Position numbers and translations under genes: made by a program. From an uncultured Acidobacteriota bacterium (lineage in GTDB: Bacteria > Acidobacteriota > Blastocatellia > Pyrinomonadales > Pyrinomonadaceae), in the NCBI GenBank assembly GCA_902826795.1, contig CADEGD010000010.1, positions 1-61,401 of the forward strand: a DNA stretch of 61,401 nucleotides, read 5' to 3'. Under the pieces are notes generated by a model that ran no database searches, had not been told where the DNA came from, and worked only from the letters and a program-made list of their open reading frames with translations. Positions 18,195-26,052 of the stretch are shown here, in pieces (the first letter of the stretch is position 1; each line of letters opens with the position of its first letter).

Positions 18195-19364
18195 ATGAAA
18201 ACGCTTTATTTCGATTGCTTTGCGGGCGCGAGCGGCAACATGGTCCTTGGTGCCTTGATCGCCGCCGGTGTGGACGAAGGGAAGCTCAAGGCCGAGCTTG
18301 AGAAACTGAACTTGCCGGATTTCCATCTCTCGGTCGAGAAGGTCAATCGGTCCGGAATTTCGTCGGTTCACGTTCATGTCAAAATACCCGACGAAAAAAA
18401 TCACCGCCATTTGCCGGAGATCGAAAAAATCATCGATGAATCGTCACTGTCGGATTCGGTTAAGGAACGCTCGATTGCGATCTTCAGAAAGCTCGCTGAT
18501 GCTGAGGCATCCGTTCACGGCATCGAGCTTTCGAAGGTCCATTTTCACGAAGTCGGAGCTTTCGACGCGATCATCGACGTAGTCGGATCGTGCATCGGCT
18601 TCGAGATACTCGGTGTCCAGCGGTTCGTCGCGTCGAAGATCCATGTGGGCAGCGGATTTGTCGATATGGCTCACGGAAAATTTCCGGTGCCGCCGCCTGC
18701 GGTCGCGAAGTTGTTAGAGTCGATTCCGTTCTACTCGACAGAGATCGAGGGCGAACTAATAACGCCTACTGGTGCGGCGATAATCTCAACGTTGTGTGAT
18801 AGTTACGGGCCGATACCTGAACTTAAACTTGAGGCAATAGGGTACGGAGCGGGCTCACGAACATACGATAAATTCCCAAACGTTCTCCGGATAATGATCG
18901 GTGAGTCTGCCGCAGTCAGTGAACGAAGCGACGCCGAAACGCTAACCGTTCTAGAAACAAATATCGACGATCTTTCGCCGCAGATACTTGGCCACTTTAT
19001 GGAGCGAGCCCTGGCGGAAGGAGCGCTCGACTGCTGGTTCACACCGATCCAGATGAAGAAAAACCGTCCCGCGACGTTGGTTTCGGTTTTGTGTCATACC
19101 GCCGACGAACAGAGATTTCTCGAACTCTTCTATCGCGAGACCTCGACCATCGGCGTCCGAGTCCAACGGGTCGAACGGCACAGTCTCAAAAGGGAAGTCA
19201 CGACGGTCGAAACCGAGTTTGGACACGTGGATATCAAGAGGTCGTATCTTAACGGCGAAGCGGTAAACAGCAAGCCGGAATTCGATGATATGAAAGCTGC
19301 CGCAGCCGCGAGTGGAGTTTCCGTAAAAGCCGTGTCTGATGCCGTTGCGAGAAATAAGGCCTGA
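18195..19364 (+). CDS. larC: nickel pincer cofactor biosynthesis protein LarC
   Basis: LarC inserts nickel into the pyridinium bis-thiocarboxylate mononucleotide cofactor of lactate racemase and related enzymes, using CTP. 389 residues. Family marks are the start YFDCFAGASGNMVLGALIAAG, the histidine-rich KNHRHLPEI, VHFHEVGAFDAIIDVVG, ELITPTGAAI, and the C-terminal half with ETNIDDLSPQILG. In Lactiplantibacillus the two halves are joined by programmed frameshifting; here the frame is continuous. No larA, larB or larE is nearby, so the client enzyme is not visible. It is probably first in a unit with folE. Confidence 0.93.
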   Translation: MKTLYFDCFAGASGNMVLGALIAAGVDEGKLKAELEKLNLPDFHLSVEKVNRSGISSVHVHVKIPDEKNHRHLPEIEKIIDESSLSDSVKERSIAIFRKLADAEASVHGIELSKVHFHEVGAFDAIIDVVGSCIGFEILGVQRFVASKIHVGSGFVDMAHGKFPVPPPAVAKLLESIPFYSTEIEGELITPTGAAIISTLCDSYGPIPELKLEAIGYGAGSRTYDKFPNVLRIMIGESAAVSERSDAETLTVLETNIDDLSPQILGHFMERALAEGALDCWFTPIQMKKNRPATLVSVLCHTADEQRFLELFYRETSTIGVRVQRVERHSLKREVTTVETEFGHVDIKRSYLNGEAVNSKPEFDDMKAAAAASGVSVKAVSDAVARNKA

Positions 19365-19386
19365 GTTAAGAGTGTCACAAGCTGAT

Positions 19387-19459
19387 CTTCAGTGGATAGT
19401 GACAAGTTGCTAGTGGATAGTTTTCACTGTCTACTTCACTTACCCACTATCCATTGAAG
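19387..19459. repeat. intergenic AGTGGATAGT palindrome
   Basis: Between larC and folE. The left arm CTTCAGTGGATAGTGAC (from 19387) and the reverse complement of the right arm (ending 19459) agree at 14 of 17 positions. The core AGTGGATAGT also occurs directly repeated inside the loop. Confidence 0.6.
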
Positions 19460-19486
19460 AAATAGACCAAATATCGAGGTACAGTT

Positions 19487-20065
19487 CTGCCGAAGAAAAA
19501 GATAAAAGTTGACCGCGAAAAGATCGCTGCCGGAGTAAGGATGATGCTCGAAGGAATGGGCGAAGACCCAGATCGTGACGGACTTCAGAAAACCCCGGAG
19601 CGAGTTGCCGATTTCTACGCCGAACTGACCGAAGGCATGTGGCAGGACGCGAAGCAGCATATCGTTCCGCTGCCGGGTGACTCTCACGACGAGATGGTGC
19701 TAGTAAAGGACATCTCGATCGCTTCGGTTTGCGAACATCACCTCGCACCGTTCGTCGGCAAGTGTCACATTGCCTACATCCCGAAAGGTGGACGCATCGT
19801 CGGCTTGTCGAAACTTGCGCGGATCGCCGAGATATTCTCACGACGGCTACAGGTACAGGAACGGCTCACACAGGAGATCGCCAACACGCTTTTCGATAAC
19901 TTAAAGCCACTCGGCGTGATGGTCGTGGTCGAGGCTGAGCACACTTGCATGACGCTTCGTGGGGTAAAGAAACCCGGTGCAATCACTATCACTTCAGCTG
20001 TCCTCGGCGGCTTCAGGCGCGATTCGCGCACGCGTGCTGAGGCGATGTCGTTGATAAAAGGATAA
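19487..20065 (+). CDS. folE: GTP cyclohydrolase I
   Basis: Opens GTP to 7,8-dihydroneopterin triphosphate, the first step of folate or pterin synthesis. Zinc ligands are in SVCEHHLAPF and EHTCMTLRGV; GPG-type loops and the C-terminal SRTRAEAMSLI are present. The first ATG (19541) would remove the conserved helix VDREKIAAGVR. The frame extends upstream to CTG 19487, which has GAGG 7 nt before it, so a CTG start giving 192 residues is my choice. Before that comes an in-frame TAG, and no ATG, GTG or TTG is available. It follows larC by 122 bp. Confidence 0.94.
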   Translation: MPKKKIKVDREKIAAGVRMMLEGMGEDPDRDGLQKTPERVADFYAELTEGMWQDAKQHIVPLPGDSHDEMVLVKDISIASVCEHHLAPFVGKCHIAYIPKGGRIVGLSKLARIAEIFSRRLQVQERLTQEIANTLFDNLKPLGVMVVVEAEHTCMTLRGVKKPGAITITSAVLGGFRRDSRTRAEAMSLIKG

Positions 20066-20154
20066 AGGTTCAGAGTTCAGGCTGTGGCTTGTTAACGCCG
20101 ACTTTAGGTATCTCAATTCAAACGATAACAAGCTAAAGCTTGAACTCTGAACTT
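20066..20154. repeat. intergenic palindromic element, copy 1 (AGTTCAAGCTTTAGCTTGT family)
   Basis: 28-nt arms at 20066-20093 and 20127-20154 match in inverted orientation at 24 of 28 positions. A related element lies at 55476-55562. It fills most of the gap between folE and the M28 peptidase gene. Confidence 0.7.
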
Positions 20155-20198
20155 TCGGAAATACTTTAACTGTCCTCCGCAGACACCTTGCAAACTAC

Positions 20199-21866
20199 AT
20201 GAAGAAGAAAATACTCAGTCTTTTGCTGTTCACGACGTTCCTCACACACTTCGTGTTTGCCCAAGACTTCACCAAATACTTTAACGCCCACAAGATGCGA
20301 CAGAGGGTGATCAGGCTGTCGGCGGACGACTTCGAAGGCCGTGGGCCAGGAACGGCGGGTGGGAAACGGGCGGCGCAGTACATAGCCGATGAGATGAAGG
20401 CTGCAGGCGTGAAACCGGGCAATGGCAAGAGCTTTTTTCAGAACGTGAGCCTCGTCGGCGTGAAGGCCGATCCGAATACGAAGTTGAACGTTACCGGCGC
20501 GGCTGGAGCGCAAAGTTTCAACTTCGGAGACGAGTTCGTTGCTTCGACGAGTGCTCAAAAGGCCAGCGTTTTGCTCGATTCCGAGATCGTATTCGTCGGC
20601 CACGGTATCGACGCACCTAACTATAACTGGAATGATTACAGCGGCCCGGCCGAGGATTATCGCGGCAAAATCCTGCTGATAATGGTCAACGATCCGCCCG
20701 CGCCCGCCGCCGAGCCCGACCTTTTTGGCGGACGTGCACTCACTTATTACGGCCGCTGGACCTACAAATATGAAGAGGCAGCACGTCGCGGAGCCGCAGG
20801 CGTAATCCTTATCCACACGAACGAATCTGCCGGATATGGCTGGAACGTTATTCGGACGTCGAACGGCAACTGGCGTTACGAGATCGCACGTACGGCGAAC
20901 GACAAGACACCCTTTCTGGACGTTAAATCGTGGATGACCTACGACGCAGCCAAGAAAATGCTTGCGGGCGGAAATCATGACATTGACGAGATGATGTCTG
21001 CGGCCAAACAGCGTGGATTCAAGCCGATCAATACCGGATTAAAAGTAAAGCTCGATCTCAAAAGCGAGTTCCAAAAGTTCGACTCGCCGAACGTCGTCGG
21101 CATGGTCGAAGGAAGCGATTCAAAGCTGAAGAGCGAATACGTGATCTACACCGCCCACTGGGATCACCTCGGCATCGGCGAGCCAAACGCGGCTGGCGAC
21201 AAGATCTACAATGGAGCATACGACAACGCTTCGGGCGTGGCGGCAACGCTGGCGATCTCCGAGGGATTGGCGAAGATGCCGAAGAAGCAACGGCCGAAAC
21301 GATCGTCGTATTTCCTCTTTACGACAGCCGAAGAACAGGGCCTGCTCGGGGCCGAATATTTCGCAGCCAATCCGCTCGTTCCGCTCAACAAACTCGCAGG
21401 AAACGTGAATATCGACGGTGTGAATTTCTTCGGCCGTGTCACCGATTTCTCGGCCCTCGGAGCCGAGCGGTCTTCGCTCGAATCGGTCGTAACCGCGGTT
21501 GCGAAAGAGCGAAGTCTCACTCTCGAGGGCGACATGCGCCCCGAGCAGGGTTTCTTCTTCCGCTCCGATCATTTTCCGTTCGCAAAGGTTGGCGTTCCGG
21601 CTATCTCGCTGCGTCACGGTGACGCGTTCGTAAATCCGCTTACCGGCGAGGCTCTGTCGTTCTTTAACGAATACACCGCGAAGTATTATCACCAAGCGAC
21701 CGACGAATATAAGGATTGGTGGGATACGGATGCGATGATTCAGAACGCCGAGATCGGCATGGCGTTAGGTGTGACGATCGGCAACCTTTCGTCGATGCCT
21801 CGATATAAGGACGCCGACGAGTTCTCGGCGGCGGATAAGAAGAGATTGGAAGCAGTTAAGGAGTAG
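20199..21866 (+). CDS. secreted M28 family zinc aminopeptidase
   Basis: 555 residues with a signal peptide (MKKKILSLLLFTTFLTHFVFA, cleaved near residue 21). The M28 metal ligands are visible: AHWDH at 320-323, YDNASG (Asp342), TAEEQGLLG (catalytic Glu378/379), NIDGVN (Asp), and SDHFPF (His). A protease-associated domain is inserted about residues 120-300. It probably acts outside the cytoplasmic membrane, removing N-terminal residues from peptides. It stands alone between folE and a toxin-antitoxin module. Confidence 0.92.
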   Translation: MKKKILSLLLFTTFLTHFVFAQDFTKYFNAHKMRQRVIRLSADDFEGRGPGTAGGKRAAQYIADEMKAAGVKPGNGKSFFQNVSLVGVKADPNTKLNVTGAAGAQSFNFGDEFVASTSAQKASVLLDSEIVFVGHGIDAPNYNWNDYSGPAEDYRGKILLIMVNDPPAPAAEPDLFGGRALTYYGRWTYKYEEAARRGAAGVILIHTNESAGYGWNVIRTSNGNWRYEIARTANDKTPFLDVKSWMTYDAAKKMLAGGNHDIDEMMSAAKQRGFKPINTGLKVKLDLKSEFQKFDSPNVVGMVEGSDSKLKSEYVIYTAHWDHLGIGEPNAAGDKIYNGAYDNASGVAATLAISEGLAKMPKKQRPKRSSYFLFTTAEEQGLLGAEYFAANPLVPLNKLAGNVNIDGVNFFGRVTDFSALGAERSSLESVVTAVAKERSLTLEGDMRPEQGFFFRSDHFPFAKVGVPAISLRHGDAFVNPLTGEALSFFNEYTAKYYHQATDEYKDWWDTDAMIQNAEIGMALGVTIGNLSSMPRYKDADEFSAADKKRLEAVKE

Positions 21867-21910
21867 TCCTGTAAAGACGTGATTGGTTCGAAGCCGTCTG
21901 ATCTGTTCAT

Positions 21911-21944
21911 GATTAGCTAACAATTTTGAAATGATTAGCTAATC
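21911..21944. promoter_or_regulatory. tandem operator upstream of Phd/VapC module
   Basis: GATTAGCTAA occurs at 21911 and again at 21933, 22 bp or two helical turns apart. The second copy extends to the perfect 12-bp palindrome GATTAGCTAATC (21933-21944). It lies about 35-65 bp upstream of the antitoxin ATG, as expected for autoregulation by a Phd/YefM dimer pair. Confidence 0.55.
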
Positions 21945-21976
21945 GTGAGATTATAGGAAGGGGTTCGGGATCAACT

Positions 21977-22285
21977 ATGACTAAAGTAAATATCCATGAA
22001 GCCAAAACCCAATTGAGCAAGCTGATCGACAAGGCAGTAAACGGCGAAGAAGTTGTGATTGCAAAGGCGGGCGAACCGATTGTGCGATTGGTTCCTGTAA
22101 AAGCCGAAAAAATGAGCTGGTGGGGGATGGACGAGGGAAAAGGTTGGGTAGCCGACGACTTCGATGAGCTTGATCCGGAATTGATGGCGGCATTTTATGG
22201 CGAAGACGAAAGCGAAGATTTTGATCGATACACATGTATTCCTATGGATGTTTCTGCATCCAAGTCGCCTTCCCGAAAGCGTTAA
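21977..22285 (+). CDS. Phd/YefM-type antitoxin
   Basis: 102 residues. The N-terminus (KVNIHEAKTQLSKLIDKAV, then GEEVVIAKAGEPIVRLVPV) is the standard Phd/YefM DNA-binding fold. The acidic segment DDFDELDPELMAAFYGED is the usual toxin-binding end, but here the frame runs on for about 29 further residues, overlapping the toxin gene by 89 bp. That tail (ending KSPSRKR) is unlike the family and may be an artefact of a lost stop codon. It should neutralise the adjacent PIN toxin and repress the operon. Confidence 0.87.
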   Translation: MTKVNIHEAKTQLSKLIDKAVNGEEVVIAKAGEPIVRLVPVKAEKMSWWGMDEGKGWVADDFDELDPELMAAFYGEDESEDFDRYTCIPMDVSASKSPSRKR

Positions 22286-22616
22286 AGATTATATTGCTGA
22301 TGACGCCGAACGAGAGTTTTATCTTTCACACGCTTCAGGTTGGGAAATCTCGATCAAGTACGGGACGAAAAAACTTTCTCTCCCAGCCAACCCGGATGTA
22401 TTCGTTCCGAGCCGGGTAGCCAGTGCTGGATTTTTGCACCTTCCGATAGAACTGCACCACGTCTTAAGCGTATTCGAACTTCCTAAGATTCATAAGGACC
22501 CGTTCGATCGGCTACTCATTTCACAGGCAAGAGCGGAGGATATGACCATTCTAACGGTGGATGAGAAAATTGCCGCCTACAAGGTCAAAACCAAGTATTT
22601 CGCAAATCTCAACTAA
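22197..22616 (+). CDS. vapC: VapC-type PIN-domain ribonuclease toxin
   Basis: 139 residues. PIN-domain acidic residues: IDTHVFLWMF (first Asp), WEISIKYGTKKL (Glu), DPFDRLLISQA (Asp pair) and LTVDEKI (last Asp). The pattern is that of the Sll0205-like VapC group, which pairs with Phd/YefM antitoxins. VapC toxins cut tRNA or rRNA. The start at 22197 is required to keep the first strand (AKILIDTH), so the long overlap with the antitoxin is real. Its TAA shares one base with the metG ATG (TAATG), so metG may be translationally coupled to a toxin gene. Confidence 0.9.
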   Translation: MAKTKAKILIDTHVFLWMFLHPSRLPESVKDYIADDAEREFYLSHASGWEISIKYGTKKLSLPANPDVFVPSRVASAGFLHLPIELHHVLSVFELPKIHKDPFDRLLISQARAEDMTILTVDEKIAAYKVKTKYFANLN

Positions 22617-24790
22617 TGCCGAACAGTTTTTACATCACAACGCCCATCTATTATGCGAACAGCCTGCCGCATCTGGGCCATCTGTACACCACGATCGTTG
22701 CCGACGTGATCCATCGTTTTAAGAAGCAGCGTGGCTTCGACGTCTATTTTCTGACTGGCACCGACGAGCACGGCGTTAATATTCAGCGAGCGGCGGAGCG
22801 TGAAGGCCGGACGCCGAAGGAGCAGGTCGACTACATCTCGGGCGAGCTAAAGCGGATGTTCGCGGATTTTGGACTCGACCCGAATCATGGCGGTTACGAC
22901 ATCTTCATGCGTACGACGGAGCCGTTTCACTACGAAGGTGTCCAAAATCTATGGCGTCAAATTGCAAAGAACAAGACTCCTAAGGGGAACGACGCGATCT
23001 ATAAGGGCCACTACGAAGGCTGGTTTTGCGCACCTTGTGCGGAATTCAAAACTGAAGATCAGCTCTACACGCCGGACGGCAGCGACATCCCCTTCTGCCT
23101 GATCCACGAACGCGCGGTCGATCGCGTTTCCGAGGAATCGTATTTCTTTCGTCTTTCCGATTACGCCGATTTTCTGATCGACCTGATCGAATCGAATCCG
23201 GAGATGGTTCGGCCTGAGGCTCGTCGCAATGAGGTTCTATCGTTCGTCCGCGGCGGACTGCAGGATCTCTCGATCAGCCGCGAGAAGAAGTCGGTCGCGT
23301 GGGGCGTACCAGTTCCGGACGACGACAGCCACGTGATGTATGTCTGGCTCGACGCGCTGTCGAACTACATAACCGCGCTCGGATACGGGAGCGTCGATCG
23401 AGCGACGCAGTTCGCAAACGAGCTGGCTGCGAGAGACATGCCCGCCGTCATGCACGACCTCGCACACGGAACGACATACCCCGAGATCGGTTTGAAGACG
23501 TACTGGCCGGCGGTTCATCTGGTCGGCAAGGATATTTTGCGATTCCACACGGTCTATTGGTTCTCGTTCCTTCACGCGGCCGGACTTCCGTTGCCCGCCG
23601 GAGTTTACGCCCACGGTATGTGGCTTGACGCCGACGGCCGGAAGATGGGCAAGACGCTCGGCAACGTGATCGAGGTCGATGTTCTTAAGAAGCATTTCCA
23701 GGTCGACGCCGTGCGATATTTCGCTCTTCGCGAAATGGTCTTCGGTCAGGATGGAAAGTTCGGATACGAGAATCTCATCGATCGTGCGACCGCAGATCTT
23801 TCAAAAGGACTCGGAAATCTGACCGCGAGGACGCTTTCGATGATCGCCAAGTATCGAGATGGACTCGTCCCCGACGGCAAGATCGCGGAGGAGAACTACA
23901 TCCACGCCCGCCGGGCCGGCCTCGACCCGGACGGCGGCGAGATCGTCTCCGTGCTCGAACACGCTCGAGATGAGTTCATCCGCCGCTTCGACAATTTCGA
24001 GTTCAGTCAGGCTCTCGAAACGCTTTGGGCCGTCATTGCCCGTATCGATAAGATGATCTCGGATGCCAAGCCGTGGGTGCTGATAAAGGACGGGCAGCAA
24101 TCTGAAACGCTGAACGCCGTTCTCTACAGAGCCGCCGAAACTCTCCGCTGGCTGGCCGTGATGCTGCATCCTGTAATGCCCGAAGCAACGATGAATATTT
24201 ATCGGCAGCTTGGTTTGAAAGACGACCTTATTTCGATCAATCCAACGGCCTTGAAATGGGGTGGATTGACTGTCGGAACCGCTATTGGCGAATCCGAGGC
24301 GGTATTCCCGCAAATAGATAAAGCTAGTGTTATGAATGAAATTAAAGAGACTGGAGCGCAAGCTTCCAGCTTGCAAACGCCGCCTGCGGCGTCAGAGATT
24401 TTGAAGAATGACCAAGTTGACGCAACTGAGACGGTTGCTCTCCAGTCAGAAAACTTCATCACCATCGACGACTTCCTAAAAGTCGAACTACGTGTAGGCG
24501 AGATCAAGGTCGCCGAGCGGATTCCGAAAGCCGACAAGCTCCTCCGCTTCGAGGTAGATCTCGGCGAAGAAAAGCCGCGGCAGATCCTTGCTGGCCTCGC
24601 CGAATACTACGAGCCTGAAAAACTCATCGGCCGCAAGGTAGTCGTCGTAGCCAACCTCAAACCCCGAAAAATGCGCGGCCTCGAATCCCAAGGCATGATC
24701 TGCGCCGCGTCGCTAGAAGACGACTCCGGCCCGAATCCGGCCCTTGCGAGTTTTCTCGAGGAGGTTGAAATCGGTGCCCGGTTAAAATGA
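22616..24790 (+). CDS. metG: methionyl-tRNA synthetase with C-terminal tRNA-binding domain
   Basis: 724 residues. Class I catalytic core with the HIGH-like PHLGHLY, TGTDEHG, zinc-type CAPC, and RKMGKT where KMSKS is usual. The anticodon-binding helical domain covers about 370-560. An OB-fold tRNA-binding domain (EMAP/Trbp111 type) covers about 620-724 (DDFLKVELRVGEI, KPRKMRGLESQGMI). The linker between them (residues about 580-595, GAQASSLQTPPAASE) is encoded by a palindromic repeat. It sits directly after vapC. Confidence 0.97.
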   Translation: MPNSFYITTPIYYANSLPHLGHLYTTIVADVIHRFKKQRGFDVYFLTGTDEHGVNIQRAAEREGRTPKEQVDYISGELKRMFADFGLDPNHGGYDIFMRTTEPFHYEGVQNLWRQIAKNKTPKGNDAIYKGHYEGWFCAPCAEFKTEDQLYTPDGSDIPFCLIHERAVDRVSEESYFFRLSDYADFLIDLIESNPEMVRPEARRNEVLSFVRGGLQDLSISREKKSVAWGVPVPDDDSHVMYVWLDALSNYITALGYGSVDRATQFANELAARDMPAVMHDLAHGTTYPEIGLKTYWPAVHLVGKDILRFHTVYWFSFLHAAGLPLPAGVYAHGMWLDADGRKMGKTLGNVIEVDVLKKHFQVDAVRYFALREMVFGQDGKFGYENLIDRATADLSKGLGNLTARTLSMIAKYRDGLVPDGKIAEENYIHARRAGLDPDGGEIVSVLEHARDEFIRRFDNFEFSQALETLWAVIARIDKMISDAKPWVLIKDGQQSETLNAVLYRAAETLRWLAVMLHPVMPEATMNIYRQLGLKDDLISINPTALKWGGLTVGTAIGESEAVFPQIDKASVMNEIKETGAQASSLQTPPAASEILKNDQVDATETVALQSENFITIDDFLKVELRVGEIKVAERIPKADKLLRFEVDLGEEKPRQILAGLAEYYEPEKLIGRKVVVVANLKPRKMRGLESQGMICAASLEDDSGPNPALASFLEEVEIGARLK
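24358..24392. repeat. palindromic element inserted in frame within metG
   Basis: Two adjacent hairpins: GCAAGCT-TCC-AGCTTGC (24358-24374, 7-bp stem) and ACGCCG-CCTG-CGGCGT (24377-24392, 6-bp stem). They encode the proline- and alanine-rich linker between the anticodon-binding and C-terminal domains of MetG. Confidence 0.7.
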
Positions 24791-24817
24791 TTTCTATGTT
24801 AAGTTGAAAAGGTTCCT

Positions 24818-25450
24818 ATGTTAAGAAGATTGTACGTTCCCCTTGTTGTTCTGTTACTAATTCCCGCATGTGCTTTGGCCCAACACCAAGTGCAGAGCCC
24901 TGATCAATTCCTTGGCGAACTGTCGGATGGCAAGTATCGTAATGACTTCTTCGGATTTGCAATGTCACTGCCACCCGAAATGTACCTTCTATCAGATCAG
25001 AAAAGGGCGATATACAAAAAAGCGGGCGTGGAGATGTTTAGTAAGAATCTAGAAAAAGGCAGAGCCGCTTTTGAAAAGGCTACTAGCCAAGAGGTTTTGC
25101 TTTTCTCGCTTGCAGTAAGTAAGCCGGAATCAACCGGTGTCTCGTCACTAAACATTGGCGTGGTCAAACAGCCAGAAGGAGTAACTCCCGACCTTATTTG
25201 CGATGATGCCGGAGCGTTTTTCGTCCGAAATCCGAATTATAAGTTGATCTCGAAAACTAAAAAGCTCAAGCGCGCGGGCAATGACTTCGCCCAGATTGAG
25301 TTAGCGGTAGTGAGTGGAGAACAAACGCTGTCTCTTCGATACTATGCGACGATGAGAAAAGGATATTCGCTCACTTTCGTAATAACCCATCTTTCTAAAG
25401 CGGACTTGGAGTCTCTCGAAAAGGTTGTCGATTCACTTGAATTCTCCTAG
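24818..25450 (+). CDS. secreted protein, PsbP/DUF1795-like fold suspected
   Basis: 210 residues with a signal peptide (hydrophobic residues 5-20, ACALA at cleavage). The mature part starts with a region like FFGFAMSLPPEMYL and ends RYYATMRKGYSLTFVIT, then LESLEKVVDSLEFS. This beginning and end resemble the PsbP/Mog1/DUF1795 pattern of small secreted alpha-beta proteins, but I am not certain. Codon choice looks somewhat less GC-rich than metG. Together with the BrnT module it separates metG from tatD. Confidence 0.6.
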   Translation: MLRRLYVPLVVLLLIPACALAQHQVQSPDQFLGELSDGKYRNDFFGFAMSLPPEMYLLSDQKRAIYKKAGVEMFSKNLEKGRAAFEKATSQEVLLFSLAVSKPESTGVSSLNIGVVKQPEGVTPDLICDDAGAFFVRNPNYKLISKTKKLKRAGNDFAQIELAVVSGEQTLSLRYYATMRKGYSLTFVITHLSKADLESLEKVVDSLEFS

Positions 25451-25460
25451 TCAAGTTGTA

Positions 25461-25502
25461 GATTCCCACTGCCATATCGACGGCGGGTCGTTTGAATCGT
25501 GA
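25461..25502 (+). pseudogene. remnant copy of the tatD 5' end
   Basis: The 36 bp from 25461 match the start of tatD (from 26061) at about 31 positions and encode DSHCHIDGGSFES before a TGA; TatD reads DSHCHIDGEAFDD. It appears to be a leftover of the original or duplicated tatD start, left 600 bp upstream when the BrnT module came to lie between. Confidence 0.7.
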
Positions 25503-25562
25503 ACGAGGAATAAGTCCTCTTCTCGCCGCCGCCAATGTGTATACAAGACAGTTCTTTTAGCG

Positions 25563-25835
25563 ATGCGTTTTGACTGGGATCTAAATAAAGCTGATTTGAA
25601 CTTGAAGAGCCATGGAGTCAGCTTTGAAGAAGCCGAGACGGTGTTCGCTGACCCTTTGGCTCGAATCTTTGAAGATGACGAACACTCTTTTGAAGAGCGA
25701 CGAAATACAATCTTTGGCCACTCGTCTGTGGACCGATTGTTAATCGTAAGTTTTACGGAGCGGGAAGGTGATACAATTCGAATAATTAGCGCCAGGTTAG
25801 CTACGCCGAAAGAAAGCAGAAGGTATGCAAATTAA
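25563..25835 (+). CDS. brnT: BrnT-type ribonuclease toxin
   Basis: 90 residues, the full BrnT length. The pattern FDWDLNKADLNLKSHGVSFEEA, DPLARIFEDDEHS, ERRNTIFG, LLIVSFTER and IRIISARLATPKE is diagnostic (RelE-like fold RNase). BrnT cleaves RNA and stops translation until bound by its antitoxin. The downstream gene overlaps by 11 bp and is the likely antitoxin. The toxin comes first, as is normal for BrnT systems. Confidence 0.93.
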   Translation: MRFDWDLNKADLNLKSHGVSFEEAETVFADPLARIFEDDEHSFEERRNTIFGHSSVDRLLIVSFTEREGDTIRIISARLATPKESRRYAN

Positions 25836-26052
25836 GTTAGATGAGAATGACGATCTGTTGCCCGAGTATGATCTTGATTTCTCGAAATCGAAGCCTAACC
25901 GTTTTGCCGAAAAGTATAACAGTATGGTGCGTCGGGTCGGGCTCGCTCCGGATGTTGCCGATGAGTTTCCGACCGAGGAATCTGTAAATGACGCCCTTAG
26001 GGATTACATACGTTTGACGCGCCAGAGCGATCCCGAGATTTCCGCCCGCTGA
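25825..26052 (+). CDS. putative antitoxin of the BrnT module
   Basis: 75 residues, acidic N-terminus (ENDDLLPEYDLDFSKSKPNRF) and helical C-terminus (TEESVNDALRDYIRLTRQS). The phrase LLPEYDxDxSKxKPNRFA is familiar from small proteins next to BrnT or RelE-like toxins. The classic BrnA ribbon-helix-helix is not obvious, so this may be a different antitoxin class. It overlaps brnT by 11 bp and its stop overlaps the tatD start (TGATG), so all three genes are coupled. Confidence 0.78.
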   Translation: MQIKLDENDDLLPEYDLDFSKSKPNRFAEKYNSMVRRVGLAPDVADEFPTEESVNDALRDYIRLTRQSDPEISAR

